From Rikenella microfusus DSM 15922 (lineage in GTDB: Bacteria; Bacteroidota; Bacteroidia; Bacteroidales; Rikenellaceae), in contig NZ_KE386488.1 of NCBI RefSeq assembly GCF_000427365.1, positions 1,054,001 through 1,118,000 on the forward strand: DNA of 64,000 nucleotides. Reading direction: 5' to 3'. A program made the translations under genes and the position numbers. The notes below the pieces were generated by a model, which was not told the origin of the DNA, did no database searches, and saw only the letters and a list, made by a program, of their open reading frames with translations. Within the stretch, counting starts at the first letter, position 1. Each line of letters begins with the position of its first letter. Below, piece after piece: positions 26,140 to 34,607 of the stretch.

Positions 26140-28668
26140 ATGCAGGAACTCAAACAATACACCTATGAAGAGGCCGTGGCCGGCGCCCGCGACTACTTCA
26201 AGGGCGACGAGCTTGCGGCTACCGTATGGGTCACCAAGTATGCGCTGAAGGACTCTTTCGGTAAAATCTACGAATGTTCGCCCGACCAGATGCACGAGCG
26301 CATCGCCTCCGAGCTGGAGCGGATCGAGAAGAAGTACCCGAACCCGATGACCAAGGCCGAAATCCGCGAACTGCTCGACGGATTCCGGTACGCCGTGCCG
26401 CAGGGCGGCCCGATGACCGGGATCGGAAACGACTTGCAGATCGCCTCGATCTCGAACTGTTTCGTGATCGGGCACGAAAAACCGGCCGACTCCTACGGCG
26501 GCATCATCCGTATCGACGAGGAGCAGGTGCAGCTGATGAAACGGCGCGGCGGCGTGGGGCACGACCTCTCGCACATCCGGCCGACGGGAAGTCCCGTGCT
26601 CAACTCCGCGCTCACCAGCACGGGTATCGTGCCGTTCATGGAACGGTACTCCAACTCCACGCGCGAAGTGGCCCAGGACGGCCGGCGCGGGGCGTTGATG
26701 CTCTCGCTCTCGATCAAGCATCCCGACGCCGAACGCTTTATCGACGCCAAGCTCGAACAGGGCAAAGTCACCGGAGCCAACGTTTCGATCAAGGTGGACG
26801 ACGAGTTCATGCAGGCGGCCATCGACGGCAAACCGTACAAACAGCAATTTCCGATCACGGGCGACAAACCGATGGTATCGGGCGAGATCGATGCGGCGGC
26901 GCTTTGGAAAAAGATCGTGCACAACGCCTGGAAATCGGCCGAGCCGGGCGTCCTGTTCTGGGATACCATCATCCGCGAATCGGTGCCGGACTGCTATGCC
27001 GACCTCGGTTTCCGCACCGTTTCGACCAACCCGTGCGGCGAAATTCCGCTCTGCCCGTACGACAGCTGCCGCCTGCTGGCGCTGAACCTGTACAGCTATG
27101 TGGACAAGCCTTTCACGAAAGAGGCGAAATTCGACACGGCCAAGTTCAAGAAGCATGTGCGCAAGGCGATGCGCATGATGGACGACATCATCGACATCGA
27201 ACTGGAGAAAGTCGAGGCCATCATCAGTAAAATCGACAAAGACCCGGAAGACAAGGATATCCGCCGCGTAGAACGCGAACTGTGGGAGAAAATCCGCCGC
27301 AAAGCTCTGATGGGGCGCCGTACCGGGCTGGGAATCACCGCCGAGGGCGACATGCTGGCCGCCCTGGGCCTGCGCTACGGATCGGACGAGGCGATCGAAT
27401 TCGCCGCGGACCTTCAAAAGACGCTGGCTGTCGAGGCTTACCGCGCGTCGGTGGAAATGGCCGGCGAACGCGGCGCGTTCGAGATGTACGACCCCAAACG
27501 CGAAGAACGGAATCCGATGATCCTGCGCATCAAGGAGGCCGATCCGAAACTCTACGACCTGATGGTGAAACAGGGGCGCCGCAACGTGGCGATGCTGACC
27601 ATCGCCCCGACCGGGACCACTTCGCTGATGACCCAGACCACGAGCGGCATCGAGCCGGTGTTCCTGCCGGTCTATAAACGCCGCCGCAAGGTCAATCCGA
27701 GCGACAAGAACGTGAATATCACTTTCGTGGACGACGTGGGCGATTCGTGGGAGGAATATAATGTCTATCACCATCACTTCCTGACGTGGATCAAAGTGAA
27801 CAAAGGGCTGACCGACGAACAGATCAAAAAATTGTCGGACAAGGAGGTGGACAAGCTGGTCGCCGAATCGCCGTACCACAACGCCACATCGAACGACATC
27901 GACTGGGTAGCCAAGGTCAAGATGCAGGGGGCCATGCAGAAGTGGGTGGACCACTCGATTTCGGTGACGGTGAACCTGCCGAACGACGTGACCGAAGCGC
28001 TCGTGGACGAAGTCTATAAGACGGCCTGGAAGTCGGGCTGCAAGGGAGTGACGGTCTATCGCGACGGCAGCCGCGCCGGCGTGCTGGTCAAGAAAGACAA
28101 GAAGAAAGAGGAGGAGGGGGTTCCAACCAGTCGTCCCGTATCGCTCGAAGCGGATGTCATCCGGTTCAAAAACGGCGCGGAAGACTGGATCGCGTTCGTC
28201 GGCCTCTACAACCACAAGCCGTACGAGATTTTTACCGGTAAGGTGGACGAAGACGCGCTCTACTTCCCGAAAACCGTCAAGAAAGGCAATATCATCAAGG
28301 TGATCGAAAAGGACGGCGTCAAACGTTACGATTTCCAATACAAGGACAAGTACGGGTATGTGAATACCGTAGGGGGCATCTCGCGCTTGTTCGACAAAGA
28401 ACTCTGGAACTATGCGAAGCTGATTTCGGGCGTGCTGCGCACGGGTATGCCTCCGATCGACGTGGTGAACCTCGTTTCGTCGCTACGGCTGGACAGCGAC
28501 ACGATCAATACGTGGAAAAACGGGGTGGCGCGCGCGCTGCACAAATATATCCCGAACGGGACGAAGCCCAAGGGCGGCAAGAAATGCCCGGAATGCGGAC
28601 AAGAGAGCCTGGTTTACCAGGAGGGCTGCCTGGTCTGCACCAACTGCGGGCACTCCAAATGCGGTTAG
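26140..28668 (+). CDS. nrdJ: Adenosylcobalamin-dependent ribonucleoside-diphosphate reductase (class II)
   Basis: Reduces ribonucleotides to deoxyribonucleotides with a B12-generated thiyl radical, independent of oxygen. The 842-residue protein has the N-terminal substrate-site segment SISNCFVIGHEKPADSYGGI, the finger-loop block STNPCGEIPLCPYDSC with the predicted thiyl Cys299, and PTGTTSLMTQTTSGIEPVF, typical of class II enzymes. No small-subunit gene follows, as expected. A C-terminal zinc-ribbon (CPECGQESLVYQEGCLVCTNCG) carries the cysteine pairs that re-reduce the active site or bind zinc. It is monocistronic with its own promoter and terminator. Confidence 0.94.
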   Translation: MQELKQYTYEEAVAGARDYFKGDELAATVWVTKYALKDSFGKIYECSPDQMHERIASELERIEKKYPNPMTKAEIRELLDGFRYAVPQGGPMTGIGNDLQIASISNCFVIGHEKPADSYGGIIRIDEEQVQLMKRRGGVGHDLSHIRPTGSPVLNSALTSTGIVPFMERYSNSTREVAQDGRRGALMLSLSIKHPDAERFIDAKLEQGKVTGANVSIKVDDEFMQAAIDGKPYKQQFPITGDKPMVSGEIDAAALWKKIVHNAWKSAEPGVLFWDTIIRESVPDCYADLGFRTVSTNPCGEIPLCPYDSCRLLALNLYSYVDKPFTKEAKFDTAKFKKHVRKAMRMMDDIIDIELEKVEAIISKIDKDPEDKDIRRVERELWEKIRRKALMGRRTGLGITAEGDMLAALGLRYGSDEAIEFAADLQKTLAVEAYRASVEMAGERGAFEMYDPKREERNPMILRIKEADPKLYDLMVKQGRRNVAMLTIAPTGTTSLMTQTTSGIEPVFLPVYKRRRKVNPSDKNVNITFVDDVGDSWEEYNVYHHHFLTWIKVNKGLTDEQIKKLSDKEVDKLVAESPYHNATSNDIDWVAKVKMQGAMQKWVDHSISVTVNLPNDVTEALVDEVYKTAWKSGCKGVTVYRDGSRAGVLVKKDKKKEEEGVPTSRPVSLEADVIRFKNGAEDWIAFVGLYNHKPYEIFTGKVDEDALYFPKTVKKGNIIKVIEKDGVKRYDFQYKDKYGYVNTVGGISRLFDKELWNYAKLISGVLRTGMPPIDVVNLVSSLRLDSDTINTWKNGVARALHKYIPNGTKPKGGKKCPECGQESLVYQEGCLVCTNCGHSKCG

Positions 28669-28690
28669 CCTTTCCGCGGCGCTAATCTAT

Positions 28691-28722
28691 AAAGTCCGGA
28701 CGGTCGTCGTCCGGACTTTTTG
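28691..28722 (+). terminator. Terminator of the ribonucleotide reductase gene
   Basis: AAAGTCCGGAC (28691-28701) pairs perfectly with GTCCGGACTTT (28709-28719), followed by TTTTTG. It lies 22 bp after the stop codon. Confidence 0.9.
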
Positions 28723-28738
28723 TTTCATGCGGTTTCAA

Positions 28739-28945
28739 TTACTCCCAATCCTCATGTTCCAAAAAGAAGAGACTCTCCAGCCTCTGCCCGAAAACCGCCG
28801 CAATCTTCAACGCGACAATAACCGAGGGGACGTAACGTTGCGTCTCAATGTAGTTGATCGTTTGACGCGAAACACCCGCTTTGTCCGCAAGTTCCTGTTG
28901 AGTCATATGGCTCCTGGCCCGCTCAGTCTTAATCGCATTTTTCAC
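28739..28945 (-). CDS. Small XRE-type HTH regulator
   Basis: A 68-residue DNA-binding protein. Residues about 5-60 form an XRE/Cro helix-turn-helix (MTQQELADKAGVSRQTINYIE) followed by PSVIVALKIAAVFGQRLESLF, the YozG/short-XRE form. The start is GTG at 28945, because an in-frame TAA lies just upstream; an ATG 13 codons in would cut into the HTH. It overlaps the end of the upstream membrane-protein gene by 17 bp, so the two are very probably cotranscribed and the regulator likely controls this pair. Confidence 0.9.
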   Translation of the reverse strand: MKNAIKTERARSHMTQQELADKAGVSRQTINYIETQRYVPSVIVALKIAAVFGQRLESLFFLEHEDWE

Positions 28946-29321
28946 GTTTCGATTGTATTAGAAACCAATAAAAATTAACGATATAAATACACAGAACCGC
29001 CAACGCAAGCTCCTGCACACCCACCGCCAAGGGAGATTTCATCCAAAGCATAAGCGGAGGCAGGACAATGGCAATGAAAACCCCGACCACCAACGCATGC
29101 ATCACGGATACGTACCTGGCACGGACAATCATCTCATCCTCGCGCTTCTCCTTGGCCAGAACGAATAACAACAAGCCCAGAATAAATACTGAAAGCAAGG
29201 TTCGGGGCATGAGCGGATTCATGTCCAATACAACCGAAGCGATTGCCGCGACTGCCGCAATAATTAACCCTACCGCCTTGAAGCAGTTGGGCAAGATGAA
29301 CAGATAGTGATAGTCTTTCAT
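28929..29321 (-). CDS. Small four-helix membrane protein paired with an HTH regulator
   Basis: A 130-residue protein with four hydrophobic stretches (about residues 12-30, 38-52, 75-95, 101-121) and a short basic loop (KEKREDEMIVRARY) between helices 2 and 3. The motif resembles small membrane proteins found beside XRE regulators in Bacteroidetes and Firmicutes, where EDERI/DEMI-type loops recur; function is unknown. ATG 29321 gives MKDYHYLFILP. The gene ends inside the HTH gene (17-bp overlap). Local GC is lower than for neighbouring genes, compatible with acquisition from elsewhere. Confidence 0.75.
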   Translation of the reverse strand: MKDYHYLFILPNCFKAVGLIIAAVAAIASVVLDMNPLMPRTLLSVFILGLLLFVLAKEKREDEMIVRARYVSVMHALVVGVFIAIVLPPLMLWMKSPLAVGVQELALAVLCIYIVNFYWFLIQSKREKCD

Positions 29322-29469
29322 AGCGAGCCGACAATTTAGCGGTTTATCGAATGTCAAATGTATTTGACATTCCTCGGCTTTGCAACAACCCGTCCGATTT
29401 TTCTATGAAACAGACGATTACAACCGTATCTTCAGGCAAGGCGTCTCACAACCCGAAACCGTTGTACCG

Positions 29470-30882
29470 TTAGCCGTTCCGTCTGAGTTCCAGCCGGCGG
29501 CCGATGCATGACGGCAGGTCGGTTTCGTAGTGCGAGACATAGATCAGCGACTTGCCCGGCCGGGCGCAGAAAGCGTCGATAATCGCCCTCACCCGCTCTT
29601 TGTTCGCCGCGTCCAGCCCGTTGAGCGGTTCGTCCAGAATCAACAGGTCGGGGTCTTTCACGAACGCGCGGGCCAGCAGCACCAGCCGCTGTTCGCCGCT
29701 CGACAACCGCAGGAAAGAACGGCCGGCCGAACCGCCGATCCCGAACGTCTCCAGCCAGGCGCCGGCCGAAGCCAGCTGCGCCGCCGTCGGCGTCTCGTAC
29801 AGGCCCAGCGAATCGAAGTAACCCGAAGCGACCATCCGCACGGCCGGAATCTCTTTCAGGAACGAACGGTGCATTTCGGAACTCACGTAACCGATATGCC
29901 GTTTGATCTCCCAGATGCTCTCGCCCGTCCCGCGCTGACGGCCGAACAGGACGATGTCCTGCGCGTACGCCTGCGGATTGTCGGCGCTGATCAGGCTCAG
30001 CAGGGTCGATTTCCCCGAACCGTTCGGCCCGGCGAGCGCCCATTTCTCGCCGCTGCGCATCGTCCAGTCCAGCGAATCCAGTATCGTCCGGTCGCCGTAA
30101 CGGATCGTTACCCCCCTAAGGCGCACCGTTTCGGTACAGCGCAGCGGTTCGTTCTCCGCCGGAGGCAGAACGACCGCCGGAGGCGCCGGAACCGGTCGGG
30201 GCCGGAAGGCGGCCCTCGGAGTTTTCGGCCCCACTTTCCGGTTTTCGAGCCGATAGACATGGGTAATGAAAGGCGGGATGTCCTCCTCCGACGACAGGAC
30301 GAGGATCAGTTGCAGTCCGGTCATGCCGGCGAGCCGCCGCAGCAGTTCGTTCAGCAGCCCGCGGGCCGCCGTGTCCAGGCCGATGAACGGATTGTCCACG
30401 ATCAGCACTTCGGCCCGCGTCAGCAGCATGCGGACGATCTGGAATTTGCGCAGTTCGCCGCTGGAAAGCAGAATGACGGGTTTGTCCAGCATGGGACGGA
30501 TAGCCAGCAGGTCGTACAGCTCGTCCCGCAGGCCGGCATCGCTTTCCAGCAGGCCCAGCAGTTCGCCGACGCGAGGAGCGTTCTCGTTGTCGCAGGAGTT
30601 CCAGCGTTGCTGGTAGTAATATTCGCCGTCTTCGGCGCGGTTGTAGGTCTCGTGGAAAGCGATATAACGGATGTTTCCGCCGGGAACGCCGTACCGCAGC
30701 CGTCCGCCGCACAGGGCACGGCGGCCCAGCAGGGTCTCGACGAGCGTGGTTTTGCCGCTGCCGTTGGGTCCGGTAACGGCGATGTGCTCGCCGGGTTCCA
30801 TCCGGAAATCGGCAGGTTCGGCAAATCGGAAAGCGGCTTCGCTCAGAAGCCCGTTTTCGAGGGTGATGACGGAGTCCGGCAT
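29470..30882 (-). CDS. ABC protein with two fused ATPase domains (ModF-like)
   Basis: A 470-residue cytoplasmic protein made of two nucleotide-binding domains. Domain 1 has Walker A GPNGSGKTT (38-46) and signature LSSGELRK; domain 2 has Walker A GPNGSGKST, signature LSSGEQRLV and Walker B LLILDEP followed by NGLDAANK. It has no membrane segment, and no permease is adjacent. The layout matches PhrA/ModF-type ATPases. Domain 1 has LIVDNP in place of a standard Walker B LxLDEP, so it may be catalytically weaker. ATG 30882 is preferred over the upstream in-frame start because the domain begins there. Confidence 0.88.
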   Translation of the reverse strand: MPDSVITLENGLLSEAAFRFAEPADFRMEPGEHIAVTGPNGSGKTTLVETLLGRRALCGGRLRYGVPGGNIRYIAFHETYNRAEDGEYYYQQRWNSCDNENAPRVGELLGLLESDAGLRDELYDLLAIRPMLDKPVILLSSGELRKFQIVRMLLTRAEVLIVDNPFIGLDTAARGLLNELLRRLAGMTGLQLILVLSSEEDIPPFITHVYRLENRKVGPKTPRAAFRPRPVPAPPAVVLPPAENEPLRCTETVRLRGVTIRYGDRTILDSLDWTMRSGEKWALAGPNGSGKSTLLSLISADNPQAYAQDIVLFGRQRGTGESIWEIKRHIGYVSSEMHRSFLKEIPAVRMVASGYFDSLGLYETPTAAQLASAGAWLETFGIGGSAGRSFLRLSSGEQRLVLLARAFVKDPDLLILDEPLNGLDAANKERVRAIIDAFCARPGKSLIYVSHYETDLPSCIGRRLELRRNG

Positions 30883-31192
30883 GGCTTTTGACAGATTGAA
30901 AAACGGCCCGAAGTTAGGCAAAATGACGGAGGTTATCCTTAAATTTGCCTCGAAACGGATCGGCCGGACCTGCAAAAGCAGGCCGGAATCTTCCCGCGAG
31001 AGCAGTGCCCGGTTCGCAGGCCGGCCTGCGAACCGGGCCGTGTGCCGAGCGGCACCGGGCCTCCGCTATGGAAGGCTCCGGGCTGACCGCTGACCCGGGA
31101 ACTCTTGGCTTTTTTAACCCCAACTGCTGCGGGGTACTCCGAGGAGCAAGCCCCTCTTGCGATAACACGAAAAGGGATAATTCCTTAATTTT
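30883..31192. other. Gene-free stretch with repeat fragments
   Basis: A 310-bp divergent gap between the ABC gene and the MscS gene. It contains GC-rich inverted repeats (GGTTCGCAGGCCGGCC / GGCCGGCCTGCGAACC around 31012-31040) and GTGCCGAGCGGCACCGGGC, which recurs near 50870, followed by CGGGCTGACCGCTGACCCGG, similar to 1190-1210. No gene seen. Confidence 0.6.
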
Positions 31193-32119
31193 ATGGTTAT
31201 GTTTTCTTTTTTAACCCAATTGAAACCCGACCCCGCCGTGATCGAGAAGGCCGACAGCGTCAAAACGACCTTTGCCGAGAAACTGGCGGTTCTGTCCCAC
31301 ATGTCGGGAGAAGATCTGATCAAGACCGTGACCAGCGGAGTCGTCAATATCGCCCTGAAAATCCTCATCGCGCTGGTAATCTTCTGGATCGGCCGCTGGC
31401 TGATCCGGCGCGTGCGCAAGATCATGAACCGGATCATGACCAAACGCGAAGTGGACGTCTCGCTCCGGGCGTTTCTGATGAGCCTGGTGAACATCACGCT
31501 GATGCTGTTCCTGATCATCATCATTATCGGGATCCTCGGCATCGACACCACGTCGTTCATCGCCCTTTTCGCTTCGGCCGGTCTGGCTATCGGGATGGCG
31601 TTGAGCGGCACATTGCAGAACTTCGCGGGCGGGGTGATGATTCTCTTGTTCCGTCCGTTCCGCGTGGGCGATTATATCGAAGCCCAGGGGCAGGCCGGTA
31701 CGGTCAAAGAGATACAATTGATCCATACGGTGCTGAATACGGTGGACAATAAGACGATCCTGCTGCCCAACGGCCCGGTCTCGACAGGGATTATCAACAA
31801 TTATTCCCGCGAACCCCGGCGGCGGGTGGATTGGACGTTCGGAATCGCCTACGGCGACGATTACGACCTGGCCAGGGCGACGATCGCGGAGCTGCTGGCG
31901 GCCGACGAGCGGGTGGCCCGGGAGCCAGCGCCGTTTATCGCCCTGACGGCGCTGGCGGACAGTTCGGTGAATATCGTGGTACGGGCCTGGGTCGATTCGT
32001 CGGAATATTGGAATGTCTTTTTCGACATGAATGAAAAAGTGTACAAGACATTCTCGCAGAAAGGGCTGAACATTCCCTTCCCGCAGATGGACGTGCATCT
32101 GTATAAAGGGAACGAATGA
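31193..32119 (+). CDS. Small-conductance mechanosensitive channel (MscS family)
   Basis: Releases osmolytes during hypo-osmotic shock. The 308-residue protein has an N-terminal helix, membrane helices at about residues 45-70 and 90-115, and the pore helix TM3 FIALFASAGLAIGMALSGTLQNFAGGVMILLFRPF with the Ala/Gly packing pattern of MscS. The cytoplasmic vestibule begins with RVGDYIEAQGQAGTVKEI. MscS length is typical (286 in E. coli). ATG 31199 is an alternative start two codons later. Confidence 0.93.
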   Translation: MVMFSFLTQLKPDPAVIEKADSVKTTFAEKLAVLSHMSGEDLIKTVTSGVVNIALKILIALVIFWIGRWLIRRVRKIMNRIMTKREVDVSLRAFLMSLVNITLMLFLIIIIIGILGIDTTSFIALFASAGLAIGMALSGTLQNFAGGVMILLFRPFRVGDYIEAQGQAGTVKEIQLIHTVLNTVDNKTILLPNGPVSTGIINNYSREPRRRVDWTFGIAYGDDYDLARATIAELLAADERVAREPAPFIALTALADSSVNIVVRAWVDSSEYWNVFFDMNEKVYKTFSQKGLNIPFPQMDVHLYKGNE

Positions 32120-32142
32120 CGGATATCCCTTTTTCCGGTCGG

Positions 32143-32181
32143 CGGCGGATTCCGGTTTCGTACCGGATCCGCCGTTTTATT
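32143..32181 (+). terminator. Terminator of the MscS gene
   Basis: CGGCGGATTCCGGT pairs with ACCGGATCCGCCG (32162-32174, one bulged base), followed by TTTTATTT. It lies 24 bp past the stop. Confidence 0.85.
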
Positions 32182-32241
32182 TGGAGATCTGTTCCGAACG
32201 GACTTCCGGAGAGGCGCAGCCGACGTTGTTTTCCCGGAAAG

Positions 32242-32385
32242 GTAAGTATATACGACCTTACTTTGTTTTATTCGTATGTCTGGTTTTCAGCTATTTTCGG
32301 CCTGCGCCCACCCCTGAAGCGGCAGACCGCTTGGGCGCAGGGTCGTTGGGGGAGATCATAGCATGACTTTGGATAATTACCCCCG
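32242..32385 (+). repeat. MITE-like repeat, KB family (right end decayed)
   Basis: The left end GGTAAGTATATACGACCTTAC is the terminal sequence of the KB family (41243-41412). The interior CTGGTTTTCAG..TCGGCCTGCGCCCACCCC matches 41430-41470, and GGGGAGATCATAGCATGACTTTGG corresponds to the right part of 41510-41545. The promoter of the following GH97 gene begins right after it. Confidence 0.75.
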
Positions 32386-32399
32386 GAAATACGGTGCCG

Positions 32400-32429
32400 T
32401 TGCATTTTTTCGGCGAATCCTTATCTTTG
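32400..32429 (+). promoter_or_regulatory. Promoter of the first GH97 gene
   Basis: TTG at 32400-32402 and TATCTTTG at 32422-32429, 19 bp apart, match the Bacteroidetes consensus. It lies 30 bp upstream of ATG 32460. Confidence 0.8.
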
Positions 32430-32459
32430 TAAGCGACTCGAACCCAAACCTTTTCCCGT

Positions 32460-34385
32460 ATGAAAACTTATCGGTCGGCGGCACGGACGTGCGCCGCTCT
32501 GTTTGCATTGGCCCCTGCGCTCCTATGGGCGCAAAAAGCCGAACTGAACCTGAATGTCGTCGAAGGGCGCCTGTGTTACGATGTCGAATATCAAGGCAGG
32601 ACCGTCGTCTCTTCCTCCCCGCTGGGGCTGAATGTAGACCGTAACCCGCTCGGCGAGGAGGCCCGGATCGTTGCGACGGATTCGACCGGCAAGGGCGTGA
32701 CTTACACCATCGAGCGTACCGACGGACAGACCTACTTCGTCGATACCCGCCGGTTCGACGACGGCGTCGCCCTGCGTTACCGGATTCCCGCCGACGGCCC
32801 CCGCTGCATATACGGCGAACAGACGGCCTGCACGTTCCCGGCCGGAACCCGCGTCTGGTATGCCAGCGGCCCGTTCCAGTACGGGTGGATACAAGCCTAC
32901 CAGGAACGCGGTATCGACGCCGTGGACGGTGAGCTGCTCGCTCCGCCGGCCACTTTCCGACTTCCCGACGGCACTTATGCCGCCCTTACCGAAGCCAACC
33001 TGTTCCACTACCACGGCGCCGTGCTTTACGGCCGCACGGGGAACCGCGTGCAGTGGGGTTATGTGGAGAACAAAGGGCATCTGGAGACCGGCGTGGTTAC
33101 CGGGTTGCCGCCCGCGAAATATTGGCACGAAGAGGTACGCGACTGGCCCTGGATCGCCACTCCTCGCGAAGGGGCGGACGAGATCGTGACGCCGTGGCGC
33201 ATCGTGATGCTGGCCGAAGATCTGGACGGGCTAGTGAATAACGGAATCATCGCGGCGGTTTCCGACCGTCCCGACCCGGCGCTTTTCCCACAGGGGAAAG
33301 ATACGGAATGGATCCGCCCCGGTCGTTCGGTTTTCACCTGGCTGACCGAAGGCCCGGACCGGCTCAGCGTGGCGAACCACAAAAAATATGTGGACGGAGC
33401 GGCCGAATTGGGTTTGCAGTCCGTCGTCGTGGACGACGGGTGGGAACTCTGGCCCGAAACCGAGAGGGATGCCGGCGGCCGTTCCAAATGGGACATGCTG
33501 AAAGAACTGGTCGATTACGCCGCGGCCAAAGGGATCGATATCTGGGTTTGGAGGCCCTCTTCGCCGCGGGCCGGAAACCGAACGGACATCGGACTGGCGG
33601 ATGCCGACGAGCGAGCCGGTTTTATGAAAAAATGCAGCGAAATCGGCGTCAAAGGATTGAAAATCGACTTTTTCCACACCGAGAACCTGTTTACGGTCGA
33701 TCTGATGGAGGCGATTCTGAAAGAGGCGGCCGCTAATCGGCTGATGGTCATCTTCCACGGTGTGAACAAACCGACCGGCGACAATCATACGTATCCGAAC
33801 CTGCTGGCCAAAGAGGCCGTCCGGGGACTGGAGTCTGTCGGCGGCGAAGACACCTGGGCGCCTGGTCCGCCGTGGCCGTACCACAATACGGTGCTGCCCT
33901 TCACCCGCTGGCTGGCCGGCCCGGCCGACTATACGCCGCTGAACTTCCGCGGATTCTGCCCGCCTTCGGTGACTTTCGCCCACCAGTTGGCTTCTATCTA
34001 TATGTTTACCTCGCCGATGCTGATTCTGGCGGCCGATATGGAAGACATGCTGGCGTGTCCGGGGCGCCGGTTCATCGAGGAAGTGCCGGTCGAGTGGGAC
34101 GAAACGCGGGTCCTCGCCGAGAGCCGGATCGGGGAGCTGGCGGCTGTCGCGCGGCGCAAAGGCGATGTCTGGTACCTGGCGGTGCTGAACGGCGAAAAAC
34201 CGTTCTCCGGCGACCTGTCGCTGGATTTCCTGCCTGCAGGCCGCTACCGGACGACGACCGCTGCGGACGCTACGGACGACCGCAGACGGATCGTCGTAAG
34301 CACGGCCGATACGAAACCGGGCCGGAAACTGGAGCTCGATTTGCCGTCGGGCGGCGGTTACCTGATCAAATTCGAACGTCGCTGA
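32460..34385 (+). CDS. GH97 glycosidase, retaining type (alpha-galactosidase-like)
   Basis: A 641-residue exported enzyme (signal MKTYRSAARTCAALFALAPALLWAQ split by its n-region) with GH97 architecture: N-terminal beta-sandwich (about 28-280), (beta/alpha)8 barrel (about 290-560) and a small C-terminal beta domain. The barrel contains VVDDGWELWPE, WVWRPS, and GLKIDFFHTENLF with Asp403. In GH97 an Asp at this place is the nucleophile of the retaining alpha-galactosidase branch, whereas the inverting alpha-glucosidases have Gly. The downstream KPTGDNHTYPNLLAKEAVRGLE matches the family's catalytic loop. It is expected in the periplasm. Substrate is inferred from subfamily, not proven. Confidence 0.9.
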   Translation: MKTYRSAARTCAALFALAPALLWAQKAELNLNVVEGRLCYDVEYQGRTVVSSSPLGLNVDRNPLGEEARIVATDSTGKGVTYTIERTDGQTYFVDTRRFDDGVALRYRIPADGPRCIYGEQTACTFPAGTRVWYASGPFQYGWIQAYQERGIDAVDGELLAPPATFRLPDGTYAALTEANLFHYHGAVLYGRTGNRVQWGYVENKGHLETGVVTGLPPAKYWHEEVRDWPWIATPREGADEIVTPWRIVMLAEDLDGLVNNGIIAAVSDRPDPALFPQGKDTEWIRPGRSVFTWLTEGPDRLSVANHKKYVDGAAELGLQSVVVDDGWELWPETERDAGGRSKWDMLKELVDYAAAKGIDIWVWRPSSPRAGNRTDIGLADADERAGFMKKCSEIGVKGLKIDFFHTENLFTVDLMEAILKEAAANRLMVIFHGVNKPTGDNHTYPNLLAKEAVRGLESVGGEDTWAPGPPWPYHNTVLPFTRWLAGPADYTPLNFRGFCPPSVTFAHQLASIYMFTSPMLILAADMEDMLACPGRRFIEEVPVEWDETRVLAESRIGELAAVARRKGDVWYLAVLNGEKPFSGDLSLDFLPAGRYRTTTAADATDDRRRIVVSTADTKPGRKLELDLPSGGGYLIKFERR

Positions 34386-34532
34386 TTGTCCGGGAATCGG
34401 GAAACGGGCGACGGATGATTTTCCGACAGGAGAGCCGCTGCCGGATAGCAGCGGATACGTCCGAAATCCCGCCGTAAACGGCGATAAGAAGAGGTAATGG
34501 CCCCCGGATGTAATAATATCCAAAAATATCCA

Positions 34533-34540
34533 TATCTTTG
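34533..34540 (+). promoter_or_regulatory. Promoter -7 box of pgk
   Basis: TATCTTTG at 34533-34540 gives a leader of about 65 nt before ATG 34608. The -33 TTG is not obvious. Confidence 0.7.
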
Positions 34541-34607
34541 TAGCTGTGAATCAACTAACAATCATTCACGCAACCAACTGAAAAAGAACATTCCTAAAAC
34601 AACCATC

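Noticed and set aside
26041-28338. A 765-codon frame antisense to the ribonucleotide reductase
   Set aside because: Same reason: a shadow of a highly conserved coding sequence, with His/Arg/Val-rich content and no recognisable domain.
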